A stretch of 24,496 nucleotides of DNA from Burkholderiales bacterium (GTDB taxonomy: Bacteria > Pseudomonadota > Gammaproteobacteria > Burkholderiales > CAIKXV01). Numbering within the stretch: the stretch's first letter is position 1; each line of letters begins with the position of its first letter. The stretch is taken from positions 1 through 24,496 of the forward strand of contig JACMMK010000155.1 of the NCBI GenBank assembly GCA_014379045.1. Reading direction: 5' to 3'. The notes beneath the pieces were generated by a model. That model searched no databases and was not told the origin of the DNA. It saw only the letters and a program-made list of their open reading frames with translations. Of this stretch, positions 8,313-15,888 are shown one piece after another. Position numbers and translations under genes: made by a program.

Positions 8313-8340
8313 TCTACGGCAGGTTTCCCGCCGATCTTTA
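8313..8340 (-). promoter_or_regulatory. Weak FliA (sigma28)-like promoter upstream of the EAL gene
   Basis: On the minus strand TAAAG (8336-8340) is followed by GCCGTAGA (8313-8320). The flagellar sigma28 consensus is TAAA-N15-GCCGATAA; here the spacer is 16 nt and 5 of 8 positions of the -10 match. The site is about 145 nt upstream of the chosen start. It is suggestive only because the gene is a c-di-GMP phosphodiesterase. Confidence 0.18.
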
Positions 8341-8537
8341 GTCGCGTGCGAGAAAGTTTCTGTGTCCCGAACGTGCTCAACCCGCCTGCGCCCGCGACGG
8401 CGCCACGATCCACCGCGCCGATGCTCGGCGACCCCACCCGCAGGCGATCCGCGTCGACTGCTACGCCTTCATCAACGGTGATCTGCAGCGCGAAGTCAGG
8501 AGCGAGCGACGGGTGTAGGGCGCGCGATTGCGATGAC

Positions 8538-8563
8538 GAAACGGCCGCTTGCGCAGCCGTTTC
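8538..8563 (-). terminator. Possible terminator hairpin after the Bug gene
   Basis: GAAACGGC (8538-8545) and GCCGTTTC (8556-8563) form a perfect 8-bp inverted repeat with a 10-nt loop, about 100 nt past the minus-strand stop at 8660. There is no strong T-run on the minus-strand 3' side beyond the stem's own T residues, so it is a candidate only. Confidence 0.35.
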
Positions 8564-8659
8564 CCGACGCAGCAAAGCTTCAGCTGCGCGCCGACCCACC
8601 CCCCGGTTAGTCCGAACGGACGACGAAACAAGGCGGGTCTGCCTGAATAGTGTCCTGGC

Positions 8660-9724
8660 TCACTCCACCCGCGCACCCGACTCCTTGACGATCACTTTCC
8701 AGCGCGGGATTTCGTTGCGAATCAGCGTGGCGAATGCCTCCGGCGTGCTCGATACCAGGTCGACACCCTGGCTCGCGAAGCGACCGCGCAGTTCCGGCGA
8801 GTCGACGATGCGCACCAGCTCACTGTTGAGCCGGGCGAGCAGCGGCCGGGGCAGGCCGGCCGGCGCGAGCACGCCGTACCAGGGCGTCATGTCGTAGCCG
8901 GGCACGCCGGCCTCGGCGACGGTGGGAATGTCAGGGGCGCTCGCCGAGCGCTTCCCGGTCGACACCGCCAGCACGCGCAGCTTGCCCGCCTTGATGAACG
9001 GCCCGGAGGTGAGCAGGTTGGAGAACATCATCTGCACCTGCCCGCTGACCAGATCGGTCAGCGCCGCGGCGTTGCCCTTGTACGGCACATGCACGATATC
9101 GATCTTCGCAGCGCTCCTGAACATTTCTGCGGCGAGGTGGGTCGGCCCCCCAGGGCCGGCCGAGGCGAAGTTGAGCGTGCCCGGCTTCGCGCGGGCGAGC
9201 GCGATCAGTTCCTTCAGGTTCTTCGCAGGCACCGACGGGTGCACCGAGAGTGCGAGCGTCCAGGTCGCAACCTGCGTGATCGGCTGGAAGTCGCGCACCG
9301 GGTCGTAATTGACCTTGCCGTAGAGCGTCGGGTTGATCGCGTGCGTGCCGACATGGCCGATCATCAGCGTGTAGCCGTCCGGCGCCGACCGGGCGACGAT
9401 CTCGGTGCCGACCACGCCTCCCGCGCCGCCGCGGTTGTCCACGACCACCGGCGTGCCGAGCGCGTTGGACAGCGGCTCGGCGAATGCACGCGACAGGATA
9501 TCCGTCGGCCCGCCGGGTGCGAACGGCACGATGTAGCGGATCGGCCGGTCGGGCCATGCGCCGCTGCCCGCCGCCGTTGCATCGAGCTGCACGCAGGCCA
9601 TCGCCGCGCCTGATACAAGGATGGCGACGCCGTTCCCCGCACGCGCGCGTCGGCGCGCCCCAGGCACGCCGCCTGCTTCAGTCGGGCCTGCGGTGAATAC
9701 CTGCAACGATCGTCTCGACCGCAT
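8660..9724 (-). CDS. Bug-family (TctC-type) solute-binding protein
   Basis: The 354-residue product carries WPDRPIRYIVPFAPGGPTDILSR, DNRGGAGGVVGTEIVARS, DGYTLMIGHVGTHAINP and HVPYKGNAAALTDLVSGQVQMMF, the Bug consensus, so it is a predicted periplasmic carboxylate-binding protein. The ATG at 9724 is chosen because AAAGGT lies 8 nt upstream. The n-region is unusually long (about 33 residues) and Arg-rich before a hydrophobic stretch (GVAILVSGAAMACV) and a probable cleavage near ATAAG; export by Sec is likely, and the RRR run is not a good Tat motif. It is divergent, across only 74 nt with a strong inverted repeat, from a cytosolic deacetylase-like gene, which suggests that both respond to the same substrate. 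Confidence 0.93.
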   Translation of the reverse strand: MRSRRSLQVFTAGPTEAGGVPGARRRARAGNGVAILVSGAAMACVQLDATAAGSGAWPDRPIRYIVPFAPGGPTDILSRAFAEPLSNALGTPVVVDNRGGAGGVVGTEIVARSAPDGYTLMIGHVGTHAINPTLYGKVNYDPVRDFQPITQVATWTLALSVHPSVPAKNLKELIALARAKPGTLNFASAGPGGPTHLAAEMFRSAAKIDIVHVPYKGNAAALTDLVSGQVQMMFSNLLTSGPFIKAGKLRVLAVSTGKRSASAPDIPTVAEAGVPGYDMTPWYGVLAPAGLPRPLLARLNSELVRIVDSPELRGRFASQGVDLVSSTPEAFATLIRNEIPRWKVIVKESGARVE

Positions 9725-9744
9725 CTGCTTACCTTTACGGACGC

Positions 9745-9775
9745 CGCCATGATGGCGAGTTGATACACTCGCCAT
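9745..9775. promoter_or_regulatory. Candidate operator: three CGCCAT/ATGGCG half-sites in a divergent promoter region
   Basis: ATGGCGAG (9752-9759) and CTCGCCAT (9768-9775) are perfect 8-bp inverted arms around an 8-nt AT-richer spacer. A third half-site, CGCCAT at 9745-9750, forms a second inverted repeat with 9752-9757 (1-nt spacer). The sites occupy the 74 nt between divergent genes, where a dimeric regulator would control both. The spacer contains a TACACT -10-like hexamer (9764-9769) reading right. No regulator gene is adjacent. Confidence 0.45.
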
Positions 9776-9798
9776 TGCCGGCAGCAAGAACTGCGCCA

Positions 9799-10689
9799 AT
9801 GCCCCAGTACGCCCAACGTCACCTAGTCTGCCTGACCTTCGATTTCGACGCGATCTCCGGCTTCATCGCGCGCGGTACAACGACGCCCTCGGCGATCTCG
9901 CGCGGGGAATTCGGCCCGCGCGTCGCGGCCCCGCGGCTGCTGCAGATGCTCGGCGAGCGGCGGGTGCCGACTACCTGGTTCGTTCCAGGGCATACGGCTG
10001 AAACCTTCCCCGCCGCGGTCGCCGCGGTGGCGCAGGCGGGCCACGAGGTCGGCCACCACGGCTGGAAGCACGTACCGCCTGCGTCGCTCGAGCGCGCCGA
10101 GGAAGAGCGGGAACTCGTGCGCGGCATCGCGGCGATCGAGCGCACCTGTGGCGTGCGCCCGACCGGCTACCGGTCGCCTTCGTGGGATCTGTCGCCGCAT
10201 TCGATCGAACTGATGCTCGCGCACGGCTTCGACTACGACAGCAGCATGATGGGCGACGACTACTCGCCGTACTTCGCACGCCAGGCCGATACGATCGAAC
10301 TCGAAGCCCCGGCGCGTTTCGGCGCGTCATCGACCCTGGTCGAGATGCCGATCAGCTGGGCCACCGACGACGCGCCGCATTTCGAGTTCATGCGCTATCC
10401 GAACGCGATCCGGCCCGGCAACATGAACGCCGGCCTCGTGTTCGAGAACTGGCTCGCCGACTTCGACTACATGCAGCGCGAGCTCGACTGGGGCGTACTC
10501 ACCTACACGTGTCACCCGTTCATCATCGGGCGCGGCCACCGTATCATGATGCTCGAACGCCTGATCGACACGCTGCTCGCGCGCGGTGCGGTGTTCATGC
10601 GGATGGATGCGGCCGCGCGCGAGTTCCGACACCGGACGTCCGAGGCATCATCCACAACAACAAGCAACGCGCGAGGAGCAACGACATGA
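9799..10689 (+). CDS. NodB/PuuE-like polysaccharide deacetylase family protein, probably a cytosolic amidohydrolase
   Basis: The 296-residue protein resembles the HpPgdA/cyclic-imidase branch of carbohydrate esterase family 4. Visible metal-site elements are TFDFDA (Asp15/Asp17) and HHGWKH (His87, His91, the HxxxH motif); TTWFVPGH, TGYRSPSWDLSP and a late TCHPFIIGR complete the pattern. There is no signal peptide or membrane segment, so a small-molecule amide or imide substrate in the cytoplasm is more likely than cell-wall glycan. The ATG at 9799 lacks a strong Shine-Dalgarno sequence; a TTG at 9760 in frame would add 13 residues and fall within the inverted repeat region, so the ATG is preferred. 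The stop overlaps the next gene's start as ATGA, implying translational coupling. Confidence 0.85.
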   Translation: MPQYAQRHLVCLTFDFDAISGFIARGTTTPSAISRGEFGPRVAAPRLLQMLGERRVPTTWFVPGHTAETFPAAVAAVAQAGHEVGHHGWKHVPPASLERAEEERELVRGIAAIERTCGVRPTGYRSPSWDLSPHSIELMLAHGFDYDSSMMGDDYSPYFARQADTIELEAPARFGASSTLVEMPISWATDDAPHFEFMRYPNAIRPGNMNAGLVFENWLADFDYMQRELDWGVLTYTCHPFIIGRGHRIMMLERLIDTLLARGAVFMRMDAAAREFRHRTSEASSTTTSNARGATT

Positions 10690-11096
10690 GCGACACGACG
10701 GGGGAAACACCGGCAGACGTCTCGAAGCGGTTGACCGAAAGCCGGGGCTACAGTTACCCGGAGTGGGAGTATCTCGCCGAGCGCGATCCCGAATTTCTCG
10801 AGGCCTACAACCGGCTCTCGGGGCTGGGTCTGCTGCACGATGGCGTGTCGAGCGAAGAGGGCAAGGCGTTGCCGGCCAAGTATCGCGAACTGGTGGCGAT
10901 CGCCGCGATGATCGGCCAGTCGCGCATGTGGGGCGTCAAGGCGCATATGGAGCGCGCGCTGCGCGTGGGTTGCAGCGAGCGCGAGATTCTCGAGGCGCTC
11001 GAAGCGGCGCTGATTCCGGTGGGCTCGCCGCCGTTCCGGCAGGCCGTGAACATCCTGATGCAGGTAGTGGGCTGGAAGCCTGCGTCCGAACGATGA
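10686..11096 (+). CDS. Carboxymuconolactone decarboxylase/AhpD-like protein lacking the CxxC pair
   Basis: The 136-residue all-helical protein matches the CMD/AhpD family pattern: RELVAIAAMIG, a short loop, AHMERALRVGCSEREILEALEAA. Glu68 and His87 are spaced 19 apart, exactly as Glu118 and His137 in Mycobacterium tuberculosis AhpD, but the positions of AhpD Cys130 and Cys133 are Arg80 and Gly83. A thiol peroxidase-reductase role is therefore unlikely, and a gamma-carboxymuconolactone-decarboxylase-type or unknown role is possible. GAGGAG precedes the ATG, which overlaps the stop of the deacetylase (ATGA). The two proteins are probably made together and act on the same pathway. The true reaction is unknown. 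Confidence 0.8.
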   Translation: MSDTTGETPADVSKRLTESRGYSYPEWEYLAERDPEFLEAYNRLSGLGLLHDGVSSEEGKALPAKYRELVAIAAMIGQSRMWGVKAHMERALRVGCSEREILEALEAALIPVGSPPFRQAVNILMQVVGWKPASER

Positions 11097-11207
11097 CCGA
11101 TTGACATCGTCGGTTGCGCTGCGGGAAGCCCGGATGCCCGCCGCGAGTGCGCGCGCACGCGTGCGTTCCTGCGCAGACCGACCGGCATAGGAAGGAGACC
11201 GCCGACA

Positions 11208-13337
11208 ATGCGTGGACAACTCGATTGGCGACTGCTTGCATCCGGGACATCGGCGGTACTGGTCGCCATGTTCGCCGCCAGCTTCTGGGCACAGGGCGGC
11301 GCCGCGGCGCAGATGCTGCCACACGGCTTCTGCTTCACCTGGCTGCCGGGGCTCGTCGCGCTGCATGTGCTGAGCGACGCGTTGATCGCGCTGGCGTACT
11401 TTTCGATCCCGCTCTTGCTCGTGTATCTGGTGCGCAAACGCGGCGATCTGCCGTTCGGCGGGCTGTTCCTGCTGTTCAGCGCGTTCATCGTGTCGTGCGG
11501 GCTGTCGCATGCGACCGGCGTGTGGACGATCTGGTACCCGGACTACTGGATGTCCGGCATGGTGAAGGCGATGACCGCCGCGGTCTCGATCAGCGCTGCG
11601 GTCGTTCTCGCACGCAATCTGCCGCTCGCGCTCGCGATACCGTCGTCGTCGCAACTGCAGTCGGCACACGACGCGCTTGCACGCGAGGTAGAAATCCGGC
11701 GCCAGGTCGAACTCGAACTGCGCTCGGCGCAGATGCTGCTCGAAGAGCGCGTGGCTGAACGGGTGCGCGAGTTGAACGACGCCAATGCCCTGGTCGACGC
11801 ACTGTTCCGCTCGGCCCCCGTCGGGCTGGTAGTGTTCGACGAGGAGCTGCGCTATCTGCGCATCAATCCGGCGCTGGCCGAGATCAACGGGGTCCCGGCT
11901 GCCGATCATCTGGGACGCAGGTTGTCGGAGATCGTGCCCAACGTCGATGCTTCGGTGAGCGAGGCATTGCAGCGGGTGTTCGAGACGCGGGTGCCGGTGT
12001 CGGGACTCGAGGTGAGCGGACTCACGCCGGCATCGGTTGCGATCAGGCACTGGTCGGTCGGCGTGTTCCCGATCGACGTGCCTGGACGCCCGCTTCGGGT
12101 GGGCCTGGTATGCGAAGAAGTGACCGACAAACGCAGGATGGAAACCGAACGCCTGCGATTGCTGGCTCAGTCGCAGCATGCGAACCGCGCGAAAGACCAG
12201 TTCCTGGCCATGGTGTCGCACGAGCTACGCACGCCGCTGCAGGCGACGCTGTCGTGGGCGCATCTGCTGAAGGCCCGGGTGAGCGCTCCCCCCGAGGCGC
12301 TCGATGCGATCGAGCGCATCGAGCGCAACGTCCGCCTGCAGGCGAAGATCATCGGTGATCTGCTCGACATCTCGCGCATCCTCAGCGGCAAGCTGCGCCT
12401 CGAACCGCAACTCGTGGACCCTGACCAGTGCGTGCGTCGCGCGGCCGACAATGTGCGCTCGATCGCCGAGCACAAGGGCGTCGCGGTCGACGTGGTCGGC
12501 CGCGGGGTGCCGACACTGCTCAACGTCGACCCGGTCCGCCTCGAGCAGGTGGTGTGGAACCTGATCAACAATTCCGTGCAGTTCACCGATCCCGGGGGCG
12601 GCGTGACGGTGACCACCGGCGTCGATGCGAACGCAGCCGCGCGTGTGTGGACATTGCGGGTGGCAGACACCGGCGCGGGCATCGACAGCGCTGACCTCGC
12701 GACGCTGTTCGAACCGTTCCGGCAGGGGAAGGTCGGGCCGTCGAATGGACAACGCGGACTCGGGCTCGGGCTCGCCATCACCCGCAACATCGTCGAGCTC
12801 TCGGGCGGTCATGTCGAGGCGTTCAGCGAAGGCGTCGGCAAGGGTGCGACATTCGAGGTGCGCCTGCCTCTGGAGGTCGCCACGACGGCAGGCAGCGGCG
12901 AAGGCGAGACCGGCACCACCGCGACCGCGCACGCGCTCGAGGGCGTTCGGGTACTCGTGGTCGAAGACAATGCGGATGTGGCCGACGCGCTGGCCGCCGG
13001 ACTCGAAGCGGTCGGCGCCCGCACCGCGGTCTGCGCCAGCGTGAGTGCGGCGCTTGCCGAAATGGCGCGAAGCGAGGTGCAGGTGCTCGTCTGCGATCTC
13101 AATCTCGGTGTCGGCGGCACGGGGTTCGAACTGCTCGCCGCAATGTCGGCGCAGCGACCCGGGCAGGCACCCCGGGCGATCGCGCTGTCGGCCTATGGAC
13201 GCGAGGAAGATTTCGCCGCTACCCATGAAGCAGGGTTCGACGCCCATCTGGTGAAGCCGGTCGATCCGGATACAGTCGTGTTGACGATCGTGAGGTTGCT
13301 TTCGGACGCGCGGTCCCTCGACCTGAACCAGGGATGA
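11208..13337 (+). CDS. Hybrid sensor histidine kinase with ethylene-receptor (ETR1)-like membrane sensor domain
   Basis: The 709-residue protein is built as follows: a transmembrane helix (about 8-28); an ETR1-like three-helix sensor (about 47-137); a coiled coil (about 148-195); a PAS domain (about 195-310); HisKA with phospho-acceptor His338 in SHELRTPL; an HATPase with N-box Asn451/Asn454-455, DTGAGI and GLGLGL; and a receiver (about 580-700) with Glu586-Asp587, phospho-acceptor Asp630 and a Lys in VKPV. In the sensor, Asp57, Tyr64, Ile67, Pro68, Cys97 and His101 align without gaps with ETR1 Asp25, Tyr32, Ile35, Pro36, Cys65 and His69; the Cys/His pair binds Cu(I) in plant receptors. The shared AYFSIP and AFIV-CG--H patterns are striking. 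GGAG lies 10 nt before the ATG. No separate response regulator is next to it. Its 3' end overlaps the next gene by 4 nt. Confidence 0.92.
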   Translation: MRGQLDWRLLASGTSAVLVAMFAASFWAQGGAAAQMLPHGFCFTWLPGLVALHVLSDALIALAYFSIPLLLVYLVRKRGDLPFGGLFLLFSAFIVSCGLSHATGVWTIWYPDYWMSGMVKAMTAAVSISAAVVLARNLPLALAIPSSSQLQSAHDALAREVEIRRQVELELRSAQMLLEERVAERVRELNDANALVDALFRSAPVGLVVFDEELRYLRINPALAEINGVPAADHLGRRLSEIVPNVDASVSEALQRVFETRVPVSGLEVSGLTPASVAIRHWSVGVFPIDVPGRPLRVGLVCEEVTDKRRMETERLRLLAQSQHANRAKDQFLAMVSHELRTPLQATLSWAHLLKARVSAPPEALDAIERIERNVRLQAKIIGDLLDISRILSGKLRLEPQLVDPDQCVRRAADNVRSIAEHKGVAVDVVGRGVPTLLNVDPVRLEQVVWNLINNSVQFTDPGGGVTVTTGVDANAAARVWTLRVADTGAGIDSADLATLFEPFRQGKVGPSNGQRGLGLGLAITRNIVELSGGHVEAFSEGVGKGATFEVRLPLEVATTAGSGEGETGTTATAHALEGVRVLVVEDNADVADALAAGLEAVGARTAVCASVSAALAEMARSEVQVLVCDLNLGVGGTGFELLAAMSAQRPGQAPRAIALSAYGREEDFAATHEAGFDAHLVKPVDPDTVVLTIVRLLSDARSLDLNQG

Positions 13338-13960
13338 GCGCCACACCCTGTTCGAGCCCTGTGCGACCCTCGGGGCAGATGTCGCGTGTGCTGATCCTGC
13401 CCGGCCGCGACAACTCAGGTCCGACGCATTGGCAAAGCCGCTGGCAGGCGACACTGCCCGCGTGCATCCGCATCGAACAACGCGAATGGGCGAAGCCTGC
13501 GCGTGCCGACTGGGTCGAGTCGTTGCAGCGGACAGTGACCGCATTGGCACCCGCGCCGGTCGTCCTGGTTGCACACTCTCTGGCGTGCAGCCTGGTTGCG
13601 CACTGGGGCAGCCTCGGTACGAGCGGTACCGTCATCGGCGCGCTGCTGGTGGCACCGAGCGATGTCGATGCGATTGACTATCCGCCCGGACCGGTGGGAT
13701 TCTCGCCGATGCCGTTGGCGCGACTACCGTTCCCGACGATCGTCGTCGCGAGCACCGACGATCCGAGGGTGTCCGAGGCACGCGCCCGCGCGTTCGCCCA
13801 CGCGTGGGGCAGCGAGTATCGCTGCATCGGGGCTGCAGGCCATATCAACTCTGACTCCGGCCTCGGCGAGTGGCCTGCGGGCCTGGCGCTGGTTGACCGG
13901 TTGGCTGCGAGGGCCGTCGGTCAGGAAACATGCGCTCCCGATACGGTGGGGGCGCGATGA
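13334..13960 (+). CDS. RBBP9/YdeN-family serine hydrolase
   Basis: From the ATG at 13334 the product is 208 residues; an internal ATG at 13379 (MSRVLILPG) gives 193, closer to the family's usual length. The fold is a small alpha/beta hydrolase: LILPGRDNSGPTHWQ at the start, nucleophile Ser82 in VAHSLACS, acid Asp142 or Asp143 in STDDP, and His170 in AGHINSDSGLGEWP, which is the RBBP9 signature. The residue after HSL is Ala where most relatives have Gly. The substrate is unknown, as for most of the family; it is cytosolic. The first ATG overlaps the kinase stop (ATGA), which argues for 13334 by coupling, although the Shine-Dalgarno sequence is poor at both candidates. The gene is convergent with the oxidoreductase at 14010. 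Confidence 0.85.
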   Translation: MSATPCSSPVRPSGQMSRVLILPGRDNSGPTHWQSRWQATLPACIRIEQREWAKPARADWVESLQRTVTALAPAPVVLVAHSLACSLVAHWGSLGTSGTVIGALLVAPSDVDAIDYPPGPVGFSPMPLARLPFPTIVVASTDDPRVSEARARAFAHAWGSEYRCIGAAGHINSDSGLGEWPAGLALVDRLAARAVGQETCAPDTVGAR

Positions 13961-14009
13961 CTTCGTCCGGCGCTTTGCCAACGATACGCGTGCGGACGTT
14001 GCAACTTCG

Positions 14010-15020
14010 TCAGAGCGTGAGGACGACTTTTCCGAATGCCTCGCGCCCCTCGATCAGCGCGAACGCCTCGTGCACCCGATCGAGCGGAAGAATCCGATCG
14101 ACGGTCGGCTGCAGGCGGCCTGACTGCACCATGTCGAGGAGGGTATCGATATCCTCGCGCAGCCACCCGTTCGAGCCGAGTACCTGCAACTCGAATGTCC
14201 AGATGTAGCGGATATCTTCCTTCGGATCGAAACCGGCCGTCGCACCGCAGGTCAGCAGCCGGCCCCGTCGGTGCAGCACGCGCAGCGACGGCACCCAGGT
14301 CGAGCCACCGGTGAAGTTCACCACGACATCCATCGCGCCGGTGAACTGCCGCCGATGCGGCTTGCCGAAATGCTCGAAGACCCAGCCGGCAAGGTCGTGC
14401 TCGGCATGATTGAAAACGTGATCGGCGCCAAGGTGGTGCAGACGCGCAAGCTTGGTTGCGCTCGACGCACAGGCGATCACTTCGCAGCCTGCGAGTTTGG
14501 CCAGTTGCACGCAGCCGCTGCCGACACCACCCGAGGCGCCGAGAATAAGCACCCGTTCGCCCTTCGCGACGCGTCCGATCGTGTACATCATGCGCAGTGC
14601 CGTGCCGTAGGCGACGGGCAGGCACGCTGCGGCTTCGTAGCTCACGCCCTCGGGCAATCGCACCAGATGATGCGCCGGTACACGACAGAGTTCGGCCAAC
14701 CCTCCATGCCACATCTCGCCGATGAGCCCGCCCTTGCCGACCCGATCGGTAGGATCGACCAGAACACGGTCACCCGCTTTCCACTCGAGCACGTCCGCCC
14801 CGACCTCCACGATGTCGCCTGCGAAGTCGATGCCCATGATGCAGGGCATCGGCACCTTGATGCCCGGCATGCCGTTGCGGGTGAATATGTCATGGTGATT
14901 GAGCGACGTCGCCCGTACGCGTATGACGACATCGTTGGCGCCCGGCGTCGGATCGGGAAACCGTTCGTGAAGACGTAGCACCTCGGGTCCGCCGTGCTGT
15001 TCGATGACTGCTGCCCTCAT
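14010..15020 (-). CDS. Medium-chain dehydrogenase/reductase, quinone-oxidoreductase-like
   Basis: The 336-residue protein has the MDR layout: an N-terminal GroES-like part (MRAAVIEQHGGPEVL, TSLNHHDIFTRNG, PCIMGIDFAGDIVEVG) and a Rossmann part with GASGGVGSGCVQLAKLAG near residues 160-177. The four-Cys structural-zinc loop of true alcohol dehydrogenases is absent, which points to the zinc-free NAD(P)H:quinone oxidoreductase or enoyl reductase group, although the HHD segment and HGGLAE resemble some zinc-type members. It probably reduces or oxidises a catabolic intermediate using NAD(P)H. It is the last gene of a minus-strand unit (Bug, acyl-CoA synthetase, VOC, MDR), 31 nt after the VOC gene. 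The start ATG at 15020 has only a weak GGCGGA upstream, but the N-terminus is textbook for the family. Confidence 0.88.
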   Translation of the reverse strand: MRAAVIEQHGGPEVLRLHERFPDPTPGANDVVIRVRATSLNHHDIFTRNGMPGIKVPMPCIMGIDFAGDIVEVGADVLEWKAGDRVLVDPTDRVGKGGLIGEMWHGGLAELCRVPAHHLVRLPEGVSYEAAACLPVAYGTALRMMYTIGRVAKGERVLILGASGGVGSGCVQLAKLAGCEVIACASSATKLARLHHLGADHVFNHAEHDLAGWVFEHFGKPHRRQFTGAMDVVVNFTGGSTWVPSLRVLHRRGRLLTCGATAGFDPKEDIRYIWTFELQVLGSNGWLREDIDTLLDMVQSGRLQPTVDRILPLDRVHEAFALIEGREAFGKVVLTL

Positions 15021-15051
15021 CGTGTCCGCCGGTCGCGCGTCGTTACTGGCT

Positions 15052-15888
15052 TCACGTGAGGGCTACCTGCAGCATTCTCAGCACGAAGCCGCCCGTGTAT
15101 TGCGGCGCGATCCAGACCGCCTTCTCCGAACGAGTCACCGGGATGCCCCGCGCCGCGAGAAGGCCGAGCGCGAGGCGCAGATCACGCACTCCCACGCCCA
15201 GCGCATGCAGTCCGGGCAGTCGCTGCGGACGATAACCATATTGCCGGGTAAACGCGGCGGCATCGACGATCGTGATGCCGGGCGCTGCGCCGAGGGCACC
15301 AATGCGACCGGCGAGTTCGGTGCAGTCCTCGGTCACCAGGGTGACATCGTGAAGTGACAATGCGCTGTTCTCGTGCGTGAGGTAGCGCCGTTGCCACAGG
15401 AGTTCGGGTGTTTGATGCTCGATCAGGATATAGCGCGCTTCAGGACAGTCGACATCCCGGCTGAAGATGTTGCGAAAACGAAGCATCCGAGCGTGCCCAT
15501 CGACGTCCACCTCGCGTTCGCGCTGCACCGGTGATTGCAGGAACGGCGCATCCGCCTCGAGTGCGGCGTACGCCGTATCGGCGTCGTCGCACCGGAGTGC
15601 GAGGATGTGTAGCCCCGCGCCGCGGGTGAGGAACGATGCCCAGGGATCATGAGCCTCACGCCGCGTGACACCGATCAGTTCGAGATATCCGCGCTCGAAC
15701 AGCGCGCATCGATTCGACGTCGCCCACGGCTGCATGCCGGGAAGCCCCGGCACCGCGCCGCGCTGAGGACTGAGCGGGGAAAGAGTGAATCCGAGCCGTT
15801 CCCAAGCGAATGCGGCGCGGTTCAGGTCGGCGGCGATGCAGCCGCAGTGATCGAGCGTGAGCTGCGGTGCGACACCGGAATCACCCAT
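15052..15888 (-). CDS. VOC (glyoxalase/dioxygenase superfamily) protein
   Basis: The 278-residue protein opens with LTLDHCGCIAADLNRAAFAWERLGFTLSP, the usual first module of vicinal-oxygen-chelate proteins. It continues with a strand YLELIGV bearing a Glu ligand candidate and a second module beginning SLHDVTLVTED. Length and the large-substrate layout resemble the Glyoxalase_3-like group. These enzymes use a metal to act on dioxygen, thiol adducts or enolates, and the specific reaction is not evident. Its ATG lies inside the end of the acyl-CoA synthetase gene (8-nt overlap, ATG to TGA), with no good separate Shine-Dalgarno sequence, so it is likely translated by coupling. The neighbours suggest a role in degrading the compound activated by the synthetase. 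Confidence 0.82.
   Translation of the reverse strand: MGDSGVAPQLTLDHCGCIAADLNRAAFAWERLGFTLSPLSPQRGAVPGLPGMQPWATSNRCALFERGYLELIGVTRREAHDPWASFLTRGAGLHILALRCDDADTAYAALEADAPFLQSPVQREREVDVDGHARMLRFRNIFSRDVDCPEARYILIEHQTPELLWQRRYLTHENSALSLHDVTLVTEDCTELAGRIGALGAAPGITIVDAAAFTRQYGYRPQRLPGLHALGVGVRDLRLALGLLAARGIPVTRSEKAVWIAPQYTGGFVLRMLQVALT

Larger units (their letters stand above)
8168..8659. other. 492-nt gap between the EAL gene and a Bug gene, no convincing gene
   Basis: Short open frames exist on both strands (for example 8309-8599 minus, 8185-8481 plus), but none has a ribosome binding site, recognisable motif or plausible composition. The region should contain the EAL promoter and the 3' end of the transcript from 8660-9724. 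A hairpin and a weak FliA-like box are listed separately. Confidence 0.6.

Noticed and set aside
8309..8599. 96-codon minus-strand frame in the 492-nt gap
   Set aside because: No ribosome site, no recognisable motif, and it spans a hairpin and a possible promoter; not supported as a gene.
11101..11130. Perfect TTGACA (11101-11106) upstream of the kinase
   Set aside because: No acceptable -10 hexamer is found 16-18 nt downstream, so it is not called a promoter.
11154..11165. 12-bp perfect palindrome CGCACGCGTGCG upstream of the kinase
   Set aside because: It is all alternating G/C-rich sequence that arises often by chance in such DNA, and it has no spacer or second copy. Not called an operator.
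10512..12221. 569-codon open frame on the minus strand
   Set aside because: It runs antisense through the deacetylase, CMD and kinase genes, is extremely rich in Arg, His and Gln, and has no motif or ribosome site. It is a by-product of high-GC codon usage.
12225..13574. 449-codon open frame on the minus strand
   Set aside because: Antisense to the kinase catalytic and receiver domains, with low-complexity Arg/Asp composition and no recognisable domain.
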